Of a DNA stretch of 12,138 nt, positions 1-6,994 are shown piece after piece. The stretch is from Candidatus Roizmanbacteria bacterium (GTDB lineage Bacteria > Patescibacteriota > Microgenomatia > UBA1406 > GWC2-37-13), in NCBI GenBank assembly GCA_013334845.1, contig JAAXWV010000020.1, positions 1 through 12,138 of the forward strand, given 5' to 3'. The first letter of the stretch is position 1; every line of letters begins with the position of its first letter. Made by a program: the position numbers and the translations under genes. Under the pieces are notes generated by a model that saw only the letters and a program-made list of their open reading frames with translations, made no database searches and was not told where the DNA came from.

Positions 1-1489
1 GTTGTATTTCATACAGATTACCCGCAATTATCGCAGTCGGCACCTTGGCTGACTGTAGCACAAGCGATATTTTTTCTTCTGGCCTACCATCCGTGACGGA
101 AACATTCACATCCTTAGAATTTGCCACTTTATAGGCACCTGCTGGATAAGGGTAATCGGGAGCACGCCCATGAATGACAAAAGCAATATGGTTCAAATCA
201 AGTGAGGAAAAATAATCTATGCCCGACGTACTTTCCCAAGTTGGATCAATCTGGTGCCATACACCCGATACTTCATCATAATATTCAGGCCACGAATGGA
301 GAATGTCGGAAGCCAACGAGAGCGGTCGGAAGAATTGGTCGCGGCTATAGCCAAAACCCTGAATTTCCCGTGAATACACTCCTCTTTCTCGTGCCGAAGC
401 AATAAATGTATCGGAATACTCGGTGCAGACTACTTTTGTGGGCTGCATTAATGCTTGTTCCGCCCCCATTCTAGACGAGGGCGCATTTAATCGTTCGAAG
501 TTATAGCTAAAATTGTGAACAAGCCACGAGTGGATTTCGTTGGGAGTCTTAGCGCTTGGAAGCAGTCCAATGTTATCAACATGCCAAAGGGGTGGATCGG
601 CAAGAAGATATCCTTTTTGGGCCTGGAAACGATCAGTGGTATATTGCTTCATTGAAGTATAGGGAGTTGATGACACCTCCACGACTCCGGTAAAACTGAT
701 GTCTAGAGCCTCATGACCGCGAAGAGTATATCTTCCGAGATAGTTCCCATCATCGTCCAGCTGTGCGTCTGCCGGTGATGGAACGATTGAAGTTACATAC
801 ACTTTTTGATACTGTGTATCGGGTGGAAATGCAATGTCGGTGTAGACGGCGCTGTCCTTAGAGTTCCGAAGATGATAATCTAATTTGAGAGCGTAATACT
901 GTTTGTCACCAAACACTGCTTGAACAGTCCGGGTATGAGGATTTTCCCAGATGATATCTTTTCCATGAATAGTTGTGGGAACAGGCTTAGCAATTGAAAT
1001 TTTTTTATTCGTTGACTCTGGAAGGTGGACAATAATCTTGTAATTTTGTACTTCAGGATCGTTTATAGTCGGTAAAAGAACTTCCCAGACGTTGCCGTTT
1101 ACCTGAAATAAGTTATCCTGATCAAAATCAACATTCACAATGTTCTGAAGACCTTTACCAACCTGAGGGTTGTTTAAAGGCAATCCAAGAGTGGTTGTGA
1201 GTTCATCTGAAGTTGTTTCAACCGCCACGTTGCCGCCTTTGTCGGTAGATGCAATGTTACGTATAGTGAATCCTTTTGGAAATACCAGTGACAGTTTTTT
1301 AATCACTATATCGGAGCGCTGATTTGTTTCTGTGATAGTAAATTTTGTATGTACCGTAATATTCTGCCCTTCGTCTTTTACAAAATATTCAACGACATAA
1401 TCAGTCTTATAGTCCGCTGCAAAAGCAGGGGCAGCGAGAAAGAAGACAGAGATACTTAATAAAATGAAACGAATAAAGATTCTTCGCAT
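1..1489 (-). CDS. Secreted transglutaminase-like protein (3' end outside the window)
   Basis: An open frame of 496 codons starts at ATG 1489 and runs off the left edge without a stop. Residues 1-23 form a signal peptide: a basic start (MRRIFIR), a hydrophobic core, and a likely cut after AFA. Residues of about 25-310 are beta-rich and unrecognised. A transglutaminase-like (papain-fold) domain follows, with the catalytic triad visible: Cys355 in VVCTEYSD, His398 in HSWPEYY and Asp415 in IDPTWE. The order and spacing are right for that superfamily. Family members cleave or cross-link peptide bonds, so a role on exported or cell-surface protein is inferred; the substrate is unknown. The gene begins 5 bases after the preceding permease stop and has no Shine-Dalgarno sequence, so it probably depends on translational coupling. 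A C-terminal membrane anchor may lie beyond the window. Domain call firm, function open. Confidence 0.88.
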   Translation of the reverse strand, partial: MRRIFIRFILLSISVFFLAAPAFAADYKTDYVVEYFVKDEGQNITVHTKFTITETNQRSDIVIKKLSLVFPKGFTIRNIASTDKGGNVAVETTSDELTTTLGLPLNNPQVGKGLQNIVNVDFDQDNLFQVNGNVWEVLLPTINDPEVQNYKIIVHLPESTNKKISIAKPVPTTIHGKDIIWENPHTRTVQAVFGDKQYYALKLDYHLRNSKDSAVYTDIAFPPDTQYQKVYVTSIVPSPADAQLDDDGNYLGRYTLRGHEALDISFTGVVEVSSTPYTSMKQYTTDRFQAQKGYLLADPPLWHVDNIGLLPSAKTPNEIHSWLVHNFSYNFERLNAPSSRMGAEQALMQPTKVVCTEYSDTFIASARERGVYSREIQGFGYSRDQFFRPLSLASDILHSWPEYYDEVSGVWHQIDPTWESTSGIDYFSSLDLNHIAFVIHGRAPDYPYPAGAYKVANSKDVNVSVTDGRPEEKISLVLQSAKVPTAIIAGNLYEIQ

Positions 1490-1494
1490 AGTTT

Positions 1495-2292
1495 TTAGGA
1501 GCTGAAACTTGAATAGCGTTTGATAGAAATTTGCCAAAACTTTCTTGACAAATAGAAAAAGATTGTTACCACTATGCAATAATATAAAAGCATAATTGGT
1601 TCAATCTTTCCTGTGAGCATCTCAGCTGGTATAGCCCCTGCCAATCCTATTGGTAAAACTAAATTGAAAAATATACCTACCGGGCCAGTAAAAAGGCGGG
1701 AGGGATAGGTCGAGATTTTATTGAGTGATTCCCACAGCTCACGCGTTGCATACAGCTCTTCAAACCAAAACACGAGGGTTCTAAAAAACAAAAGTGTTAT
1801 GTAATACAGCATCAGACCGATGACAAGCAAACAGATGTAAGCAAACACGTTCCACATAACTATCGGTTCACGAAGATGAGTGATACCATATCCCAAAAAA
1901 ATAAAACCTAGTAGTGTGGAAGATATAGCTCCAAAAAAGTAACTGCCGGTGGTGGCCACAACCTGTGAGTCGATTGGCTTCGTGAGCAATACATCCAGCG
2001 ATTCAGGATCGGTACCACGCACGAGATTGGGCAACTGAATAAGGCGGCTAAATACAAAGACGAAGCCGAGACTGCCAATAATACGGTAAGTCCCCAGAAG
2101 AATATACATATTAAAACGATTGTAACCTGCGATATTGTTCGTTTGACCGAACATAGATTCAATCATAAATACTTGAGTAAGCGACCAAAAAGGTTGCGTA
2201 ATAAAAAAAATCCAAAAAGAACCGCGGTAAACAAATAGCTTTTTTAATTCCAGGCGCAATGTTCCAACCCAATAGTGTATAGCTTGTTTCAT
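1495..2292 (-). CDS. ABC-2 type exporter permease B (COG3694-like)
   Basis: A 265-residue integral membrane protein with about six hydrophobic segments and a short cytoplasmic N-terminus. The stretch ILLGTYRIIGSLGFVF, then LDVLLTKPIDSQ, matches the pattern of the COG3694 permeases (PF06182 type), which pair with a COG4587 permease and a COG4586 ATPase. The frame stays open upstream to 2400, but that would overlap the previous gene by over 100 bases. The ATG at 2292 is preferred because a strong Shine-Dalgarno sequence lies 8 bases before it and because it sits 4 bases after the upstream stop. It should form a heterodimeric membrane channel with the neighbouring permease. Transport is probably outward, as for most ABC-2 systems; the cargo cannot be read from the sequence. 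Confidence 0.88.
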   Translation of the reverse strand: MKQAIHYWVGTLRLELKKLFVYRGSFWIFFITQPFWSLTQVFMIESMFGQTNNIAGYNRFNMYILLGTYRIIGSLGFVFVFSRLIQLPNLVRGTDPESLDVLLTKPIDSQVVATTGSYFFGAISSTLLGFIFLGYGITHLREPIVMWNVFAYICLLVIGLMLYYITLLFFRTLVFWFEELYATRELWESLNKISTYPSRLFTGPVGIFFNLVLPIGLAGAIPAEMLTGKIEPIMLLYYCIVVTIFFYLSRKFWQISIKRYSSFSS

Positions 2293-2296
2293 AGAA

Positions 2297-3085
2297 TCAA
2301 CCTCCCACGGCTTCATATTTTTTAAGTCCCAGCTTCCATATTGCGATAAGCATAGCAGATAAAAGAAATAGATAACCAGCCTGAAACATAAGATCTGCAA
2401 CCGGATGAATGCTTTTATTCAGCAATATTGAACCGGGGACATAATATACCGCTGAAAACGGCAAGATTTCCGCCAGCCAGCGAATAGAAGAAGGTAAAAA
2501 CGTGATAGGCACAATAACTCCTCCCAACACTCCAAACATTATCCAAATCATATCACCCAGAACCCATATGTCAACAAGCCAAAAGGCGAGACAGCCTATT
2601 ATTGCCTGTATAAGAGCATAAATAAACGAGGCCATAACAAGCGATAGTGTAAATTCAGAAATCTGAATATAGGTGAAATGAATAGTAATATATTGTTTAA
2701 ACAGGAAACCGATCAGAAATACCATCGGCACGACAAGAAACAGAGTACACAATTTCCACGACTGCTCTACCAGATATTCTTCCCAAAGGATAGAGTACGG
2801 TTTCAAAAGTGATTTGCTTATTCCTCCTGTTTTTATTTCATTACCGATCATATTGTAGAAGTTGCCGCCAACCACATAATAACCAGCATTAATAAATATA
2901 AAATAGAGGATAAAATCGGAACGGGTAAATCCGTTAATACTTTCTCTCGTGCCAATAATATTTAGCCAAACCATAACAAATAGTATCGGGTTTACCATTC
3001 CGACCAGGTAATATGCAGTGAGGTTAGCTTTGTGCTGAAGCTGCTGTTGAATGCCAAGAGTAAATATACGTAAATACTTTTTCAT
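2297..3085 (-). CDS. ABC-2 type exporter permease A (COG4587-like)
   Basis: A 262-residue protein with about six membrane segments. It starts MKKYLRIFTLGIQQQL, an amphipathic cytoplasmic lead typical of these permeases. The stretch EIKTGGISKSLLKPYSI resembles the cytoplasmic segment before the third helix in COG4587 members, which often reads I+.G.LS..LL+P. Its ATG overlaps the TGA of the ATPase gene in an ATGA, and its own stop lies 4 bases before permease B, so the three products are probably made in matched amounts. It is the likely partner of permease B in a heterodimeric exporter powered by the adjacent ATPase. Substrate unknown; function is inferred from family and context. Confidence 0.88.
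   Translation of the reverse strand: MKKYLRIFTLGIQQQLQHKANLTAYYLVGMVNPILFVMVWLNIIGTRESINGFTRSDFILYFIFINAGYYVVGGNFYNMIGNEIKTGGISKSLLKPYSILWEEYLVEQSWKLCTLFLVVPMVFLIGFLFKQYITIHFTYIQISEFTLSLVMASFIYALIQAIIGCLAFWLVDIWVLGDMIWIMFGVLGGVIVPITFLPSSIRWLAEILPFSAVYYVPGSILLNKSIHPVADLMFQAGYLFLLSAMLIAIWKLGLKKYEAVGG
2300..2306 (-). promoter_or_regulatory. Shine-Dalgarno site for permease B, inside the upstream gene
   Basis: GGGAGGT reads on the minus strand 7-8 bases before ATG 2292. It is formed by the last sense codons of permease A (Val-Gly-Gly, then TGA). It decides the start of permease B and implies coupled translation of the two subunits. Confidence 0.8.
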
Positions 3086-4068
3086 ACCTTGCGCGAATAG
3101 AATTTTACGATCACATCCTCTAACTCAACCTCTCGTATATTAAGGTCAATGACTGGGAATTTTGTCAAAAGTTCAGCACATTTTTGAGTATGAGTATTAC
3201 GAGGAATGGAAAGTACGGCTTTACTACCGTCAAACTCCAATATTTTTATGCCGCGCACTGCTTCAAGGTCTGTTTTTGTTATTTTACTCTCAAAATCAAC
3301 TGCCACATATTTATCTTTCGCATAATTTTGAACTAGCTCATCAATCGAGCCATCGTACATTTTTTTACCTCGATTTATCAAAATGACCCGTTTACAAATT
3401 TCCTTCACATCACCCATATAGTGTGAGGTAAGAATAATTGTGGTACGGTGTTTCTGGTTATATTCTTTTAAAAAATTGCGAAGCTTTTTTTGTACGACGA
3501 TATCCAGCCCAATTGTTGGTTCATCAAGAAATAAGACTTTAGGGCGATGAAGAAGAGACGCGATGAGTTCGCATTTCATCCGCTGTCCAAGAGATAATCG
3601 TCGTACTGGTATGTTTAAAATTTGACCCGCTTCCATTAGTTCAACCAACTCATGTAACGAATGGTTATATGTGTGATCGGATATTCCATATATGTCTTTA
3701 TTGAGTAAAAAGGTGTCAATAGCTGGCAAATCCCACCAAAGTTGGTTTTTCTGCCCCATCACCAGGGATATCTGTTTCTGAAAATCGGTTTTTCTCTCGT
3801 GTGGTATATATTGGAGAACACGGACTTCACCGCTCGTGGGATAAAGAATTCCAGACAGCATTTTGAGCGTAGTAGTCTTTCCTGCTCCATTAGGCCCTAA
3901 AAATGCAACTACTTCTCCTTCTTCTATTTCAAAGGAAACATCATCGACTGCGAGCACATCGCGATACGTAGGCTTAACAAGGGAGATAATCGTATCACGT
4001 ACTCCCCCTTTCTTTTGTGTCACACGAAAGTGCTTTTTTAGTCCCTGTACGGAAATTACTGAAGTCAT
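3082..4068 (-). CDS. ABC transporter ATPase (COG4586-like)
   Basis: A 328-residue nucleotide-binding subunit. From the ATG at 4068, Walker A is GPNGAGKT at 58-65, the Q-loop is at Gln106 in LVMGQKNQLWWDLP, the signature is LSLGQ at 158-162, Walker B is VLFLDEP at 178-184, and the switch histidine is His216 in LTSH. The QLWWDLP motif and a C-terminal tail of about 90 residues after the ATPase core are typical of COG4586 ATPases, which pair with two ABC-2 permeases as here. All catalytic motifs are intact; the signature has Leu in place of the first Gly. A TTG at 4083 in the same frame could extend the protein by 5 residues, but it overlaps a perfect -10 box, so ATG 4068 is preferred. First gene of the exporter operon. 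Confidence 0.92.
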   Translation of the reverse strand: MTSVISVQGLKKHFRVTQKKGGVRDTIISLVKPTYRDVLAVDDVSFEIEEGEVVAFLGPNGAGKTTTLKMLSGILYPTSGEVRVLQYIPHERKTDFQKQISLVMGQKNQLWWDLPAIDTFLLNKDIYGISDHTYNHSLHELVELMEAGQILNIPVRRLSLGQRMKCELIASLLHRPKVLFLDEPTIGLDIVVQKKLRNFLKEYNQKHRTTIILTSHYMGDVKEICKRVILINRGKKMYDGSIDELVQNYAKDKYVAVDFESKITKTDLEAVRGIKILEFDGSKAVLSIPRNTHTQKCAELLTKFPVIDLNIREVELEDVIVKFYSRKV

Positions 4069-4074
4069 CCTATG

Positions 4075-4080
4075 ATTATA
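4075..4080 (-). promoter_or_regulatory. -10 box for the exporter operon, leaderless geometry
   Basis: A perfect TATAAT lies on the minus strand with its last base 7 bases before the A of ATG 4068. With standard spacing, transcription would start on the start codon itself. No good -35 was found 16-18 bases upstream. There is no useful Shine-Dalgarno sequence, only AGG touching the ATG, which fits a leaderless mRNA. Confidence 0.55.
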
Positions 4081-4122
4081 CAAGAGGCGCGATCAGGGCG
4101 GGAGAGGGAAATGTGGATTAGG

Positions 4123-4137
4123 TGTTAGTAGATAACA
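4123..4137. repeat. Short inverted repeat in the uvrA-exporter gap
   Basis: TGTTA, five bases, TAACA: a short dyad between the uvrA stop and the exporter promoter. It is AT-rich and lacks a T-run, so it is not a convincing terminator. It could be a weak operator or nothing. The rest of the 4084-4142 gap shows no other signal. Confidence 0.3.
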
Positions 4138-4142
4138 AATTC

Positions 4143-6953
4143 CTAATTCTTAATTATTTTCTGCAGGTAGCTACCTGTATGTGACTCTTGTACCGAAAGT
4201 ATTCCTTTGAGCTCACCCTGATACAGGATCGCCCCGCCTCCGTCTCCACCCTCCGGTCCCAAATCAATGATGTATTGAGAGTTTTTGATAACATCAAGAT
4301 TATGTTCGATGACTACTACCGTATTCCCCCGATCGACAAGCTCATTTAATGCATGAAGTAACTTCCTAATATCATCAAAATGAAGTCCGGTTGTGGGCTC
4401 ACCACCTGAAAAAGTTGGAGCCGGTTGCCCCAATTCTATATATCCAAGGCCTACATCTTGTAATAACTTAAGTTTATGGTAGATATGTACGTGATTAGAA
4501 AAGAAGCTTACTGCATCATCGACTGTCATTTTCAATATTTCGTAGATACTTTTTTCCTTATACTTTACTTCAAGCGTTTCCCGGTTATACCGTTTCCCTT
4601 CACAGACATCACAGGTGACATATACGTCGGGCAAAAACTGCATCTCAATTTTTATCACCCCCGCTCCCTGGCACTTTTCACACCGTCCGCCTTTTAGATT
4701 AAAAGAGAATCTGCCTTTTTGAAAACCCCGCGCTTTTGCTTCAATAGTCGAGGCATAAATTTCGCGAATCTCATCGAAAAACCCTATGTAAGTAGCAGGA
4801 TTTGATCGTGGAGTTCTTCCGATTGGTGATTGATCAACCATAAAGACACGGTCAACATAATGAAAACCTTCTATTCTTTGGAATTCCCCCATCGTATCTT
4901 GGTAATGTCCATCGATGTGATATTTGAGAGCCGGATAAAGTGTCTCCATAATGAGAGTTGATTTTCCAGATCCAGACACGCCGGTTACCGAAATCAGATT
5001 CCCCAATGGTATCTCAATATCGACATTTTTGAGATTAAACTGTTTTGCTCCGTACAAGATTATCTTTCCCTTTTTATCCATAAGTGTACGTTTTTTTGAC
5101 TCAATGGTTTTCTTCCCCGAGAGATACTGCCCCGTAAGAGATGAGTCTGCAATTAGCATCTCAGGGACTGTGCCGGTAAACGTCACCTTCCCCCCGTGTT
5201 TTCCAGCCTTAGGACCCAGTTCAATCACATAATCAGCCGATTCTATTGTTTCCTGGTCATGTTCTACTACAATGAGCGTGTTTCCCAGTTCCTTAAGATT
5301 ATGAAGAGTGTCAATAAGAGCTGAGACATCCCGGGGATGAAGTCCGATCGACGGTTCGTCGAGAACATAAAGCACCCCTGTTAGACCGGTTCCGATTTGC
5401 GAAGCAAGACGAATACGCTGTAGTTCTCCACCGGAAAGAGTCTTTGCCGTTCGTGAAATAGTGAGGTAGGCAAGTCCCACATTTTTCAGGAAGTTGAGCC
5501 TTGAAGCGATCTCCTTAGTGATTGGTTTCGCAATCTGTGTCTCGTATGATGTTATTGTTGCTAGTTCTTTATCTATATACTGAAGCAGCTGTAAAATGGA
5601 AAACTGCGACATAACTGCTATATTAATACCATTTATAGTGATAGCTAAAATTTCCGGTTTAAGCTTATCACCATGGCATCTGTCGCAAACTTCCTCCCGC
5701 ATATACTTCTGAAGCTCGAAGCCTGCATATTCTGAGGTGTTCTCAAAATAGCGGCGCTCAAGTTCCTTGATAATTCCATCAAATACTTCACTGATTGCAG
5801 TATCTCTTCCCATGCGATTTGTTCCGTGCACGCGGTATGTCCTGCCGGTACCATTGAGTAAAACACCAATTTTGTCTTCACTAATATTTTCGAGAGGAGT
5901 GTTAAGATTGATTCCTTCGTCATCTGCTACTTCACGAATGAGCCGAGTGTACCATGTTTCATGAAAGAAAAATTTGGAGAAAGGCATGATACCGCCCTCA
6001 TTGATACTCAGTTTTCTATTCAAAACAAGATCAGGATCAATTTTAAAGATAGTACCAAGTCCTTTGCATTTTTCACAGGCACCAAGCGGGGAATTAAACG
6101 AAAACATACGCGGCTCTATCTCAGGCAGTGAATGTCCACATGTTGGACAAGAAAATTTTTCTGAATAGAGATTTTCTTCTTCATTTGCTCTTACAATGAC
6201 CAGACCATCAGATAAAAGTGATGACTGTTCAACATCATTGGTAAGTCGTGAGCGGAGCTGATCTTTGAAGGGATTGTCCTTCAAATTTGCATGAGTGACA
6301 GAAAGAGTATCTATAATAGCTTCGACTGAGTGTTTATTTGTTTTGAGTAGACCAATATCGTCGGTTATATCCACAATAGTTCCGTCCACACGAGCCTGAT
6401 TAAAACCCTTACTCTGTAAATTGTCAAAGAGCTCCTTAAACTCACCTTTTCGTGCTCGAACCACCGGGGACATAATAGTGATTATGTGGGGCTTTATCTT
6501 ATCAGTGGCGACAGTTTTTATAATTTGCTCTTCAATCTTCCCGACGATCTCATCTACTGATAGCTTACGGATTTCGATACCACAGTTTGGACAATGGGGA
6601 TGCCCTATACGTGCAAACAGCAATCGAAGATAATCGTATATCTCAGTGATGGTTCCTACGGTAGATCGAGGGTTATTCGAGACTGTTTTCTGGTCGATAG
6701 AGATAGAAGGAGATAGTCCTTCAATAAGATCCACATCGGGTTTCTCCATTATTCCGAGAAACTGGCGAGCATATGCCGAGAGTGATTCAACGTATCGACG
6801 TTGTCCTTCAGCATAGATGGTATCAAAGGCCAACGAAGACTTACCGGAACCAGATACACCGGTAAATACTACGAATTTATCCTTTGGAATATCTATGTCT
6901 ACTTCCTTCAAATTGTGTTGTCTCGCTCCCCGAACCTTAATTATGTTAGTCAT
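4143..6953 (-). CDS. uvrA: UvrA, excinuclease ABC subunit A, with deletion in second ATPase domain
   Basis: A 936-residue homologue of the DNA damage sensor of nucleotide excision repair; UvrA dimers load UvrB at lesions. Visible parts in order: Walker A GVSGSGKSS near residue 33; CPNC near 120; a zinc module with CPTC and CEKC near 270-295; a CDRC element in the insertion region; the NBD1 signature SGGE ending at Glu510 with Walker B YVLDEP at 529-534; the second Walker A GVSGSGKST; the C-terminal zinc finger with CEKC and CDVC; and the NBD2 signature SGGE at 849-852. There Glu852 is followed directly by PTTGLH. In UvrA generally about 24 residues separate these elements, and they include the helix after the signature and the Walker B strand with its Asp. 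The frame is kept and the rest, including VVVIEHNLDVI, is normal. If real, ATP hydrolysis at NBD2 should be lost or crippled. It lies 41 bases downstream of uvrB. Confidence 0.95.
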   Translation of the reverse strand: MTNIIKVRGARQHNLKEVDIDIPKDKFVVFTGVSGSGKSSLAFDTIYAEGQRRYVESLSAYARQFLGIMEKPDVDLIEGLSPSISIDQKTVSNNPRSTVGTITEIYDYLRLLFARIGHPHCPNCGIEIRKLSVDEIVGKIEEQIIKTVATDKIKPHIITIMSPVVRARKGEFKELFDNLQSKGFNQARVDGTIVDITDDIGLLKTNKHSVEAIIDTLSVTHANLKDNPFKDQLRSRLTNDVEQSSLLSDGLVIVRANEEENLYSEKFSCPTCGHSLPEIEPRMFSFNSPLGACEKCKGLGTIFKIDPDLVLNRKLSINEGGIMPFSKFFFHETWYTRLIREVADDEGINLNTPLENISEDKIGVLLNGTGRTYRVHGTNRMGRDTAISEVFDGIIKELERRYFENTSEYAGFELQKYMREEVCDRCHGDKLKPEILAITINGINIAVMSQFSILQLLQYIDKELATITSYETQIAKPITKEIASRLNFLKNVGLAYLTISRTAKTLSGGELQRIRLASQIGTGLTGVLYVLDEPSIGLHPRDVSALIDTLHNLKELGNTLIVVEHDQETIESADYVIELGPKAGKHGGKVTFTGTVPEMLIADSSLTGQYLSGKKTIESKKRTLMDKKGKIILYGAKQFNLKNVDIEIPLGNLISVTGVSGSGKSTLIMETLYPALKYHIDGHYQDTMGEFQRIEGFHYVDRVFMVDQSPIGRTPRSNPATYIGFFDEIREIYASTIEAKARGFQKGRFSFNLKGGRCEKCQGAGVIKIEMQFLPDVYVTCDVCEGKRYNRETLEVKYKEKSIYEILKMTVDDAVSFFSNHVHIYHKLKLLQDVGLGYIELGQPAPTFSGGEPTTGLHFDDIRKLLHALNELVDRGNTVVVIEHNLDVIKNSQYIIDLGPEGGDGGGAILYQGELKGILSVQESHTGSYLQKIIKN
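4395..4403 (-). other. Deletion junction in uvrA NBD2
   Basis: At this point the minus strand reads GGT GAG CCC, encoding Gly851-Glu852-Pro853. The expected gene would have GAG of SGGE, about 72 bases, then the GA(A/G) codon of LDE before CCC. Both edges would carry a similar GAG-type codon, so slippage or recombination between them would remove the segment in frame. The same short similarity could also mislead an assembler. Confidence 0.7.
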
Positions 6954-6973
6954 TGTCTGAGTGGTAAAATGAT

Positions 6974-6982
6974 ACTATATCA
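6974..6982 (-). promoter_or_regulatory. Possible extended -10 promoter of uvrA
   Basis: TGA followed by TATAGT on the minus strand forms an extended -10 with a 5/6 hexamer. It lies in the 41-base uvrB-uvrA gap and would give a leader of about 14 bases. No good -35 is seen, and no Shine-Dalgarno sequence precedes uvrA. uvrA may also be read through from uvrB. Confidence 0.4.
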
Positions 6983-6994
6983 GATTTCTATTTC

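Noticed and set aside
202..405. Open frames on both strands within the transglutaminase-like gene.
   Set aside because: The long frame 1-1489 with signal peptide and catalytic triad explains this region; the one on the other frame ends are shadows.
2293..2400. A longer form of permease B starting at 2400.
   Set aside because: It would overlap permease A by over 100 bases, while ATG 2292 has a strong Shine-Dalgarno sequence and tight spacing.
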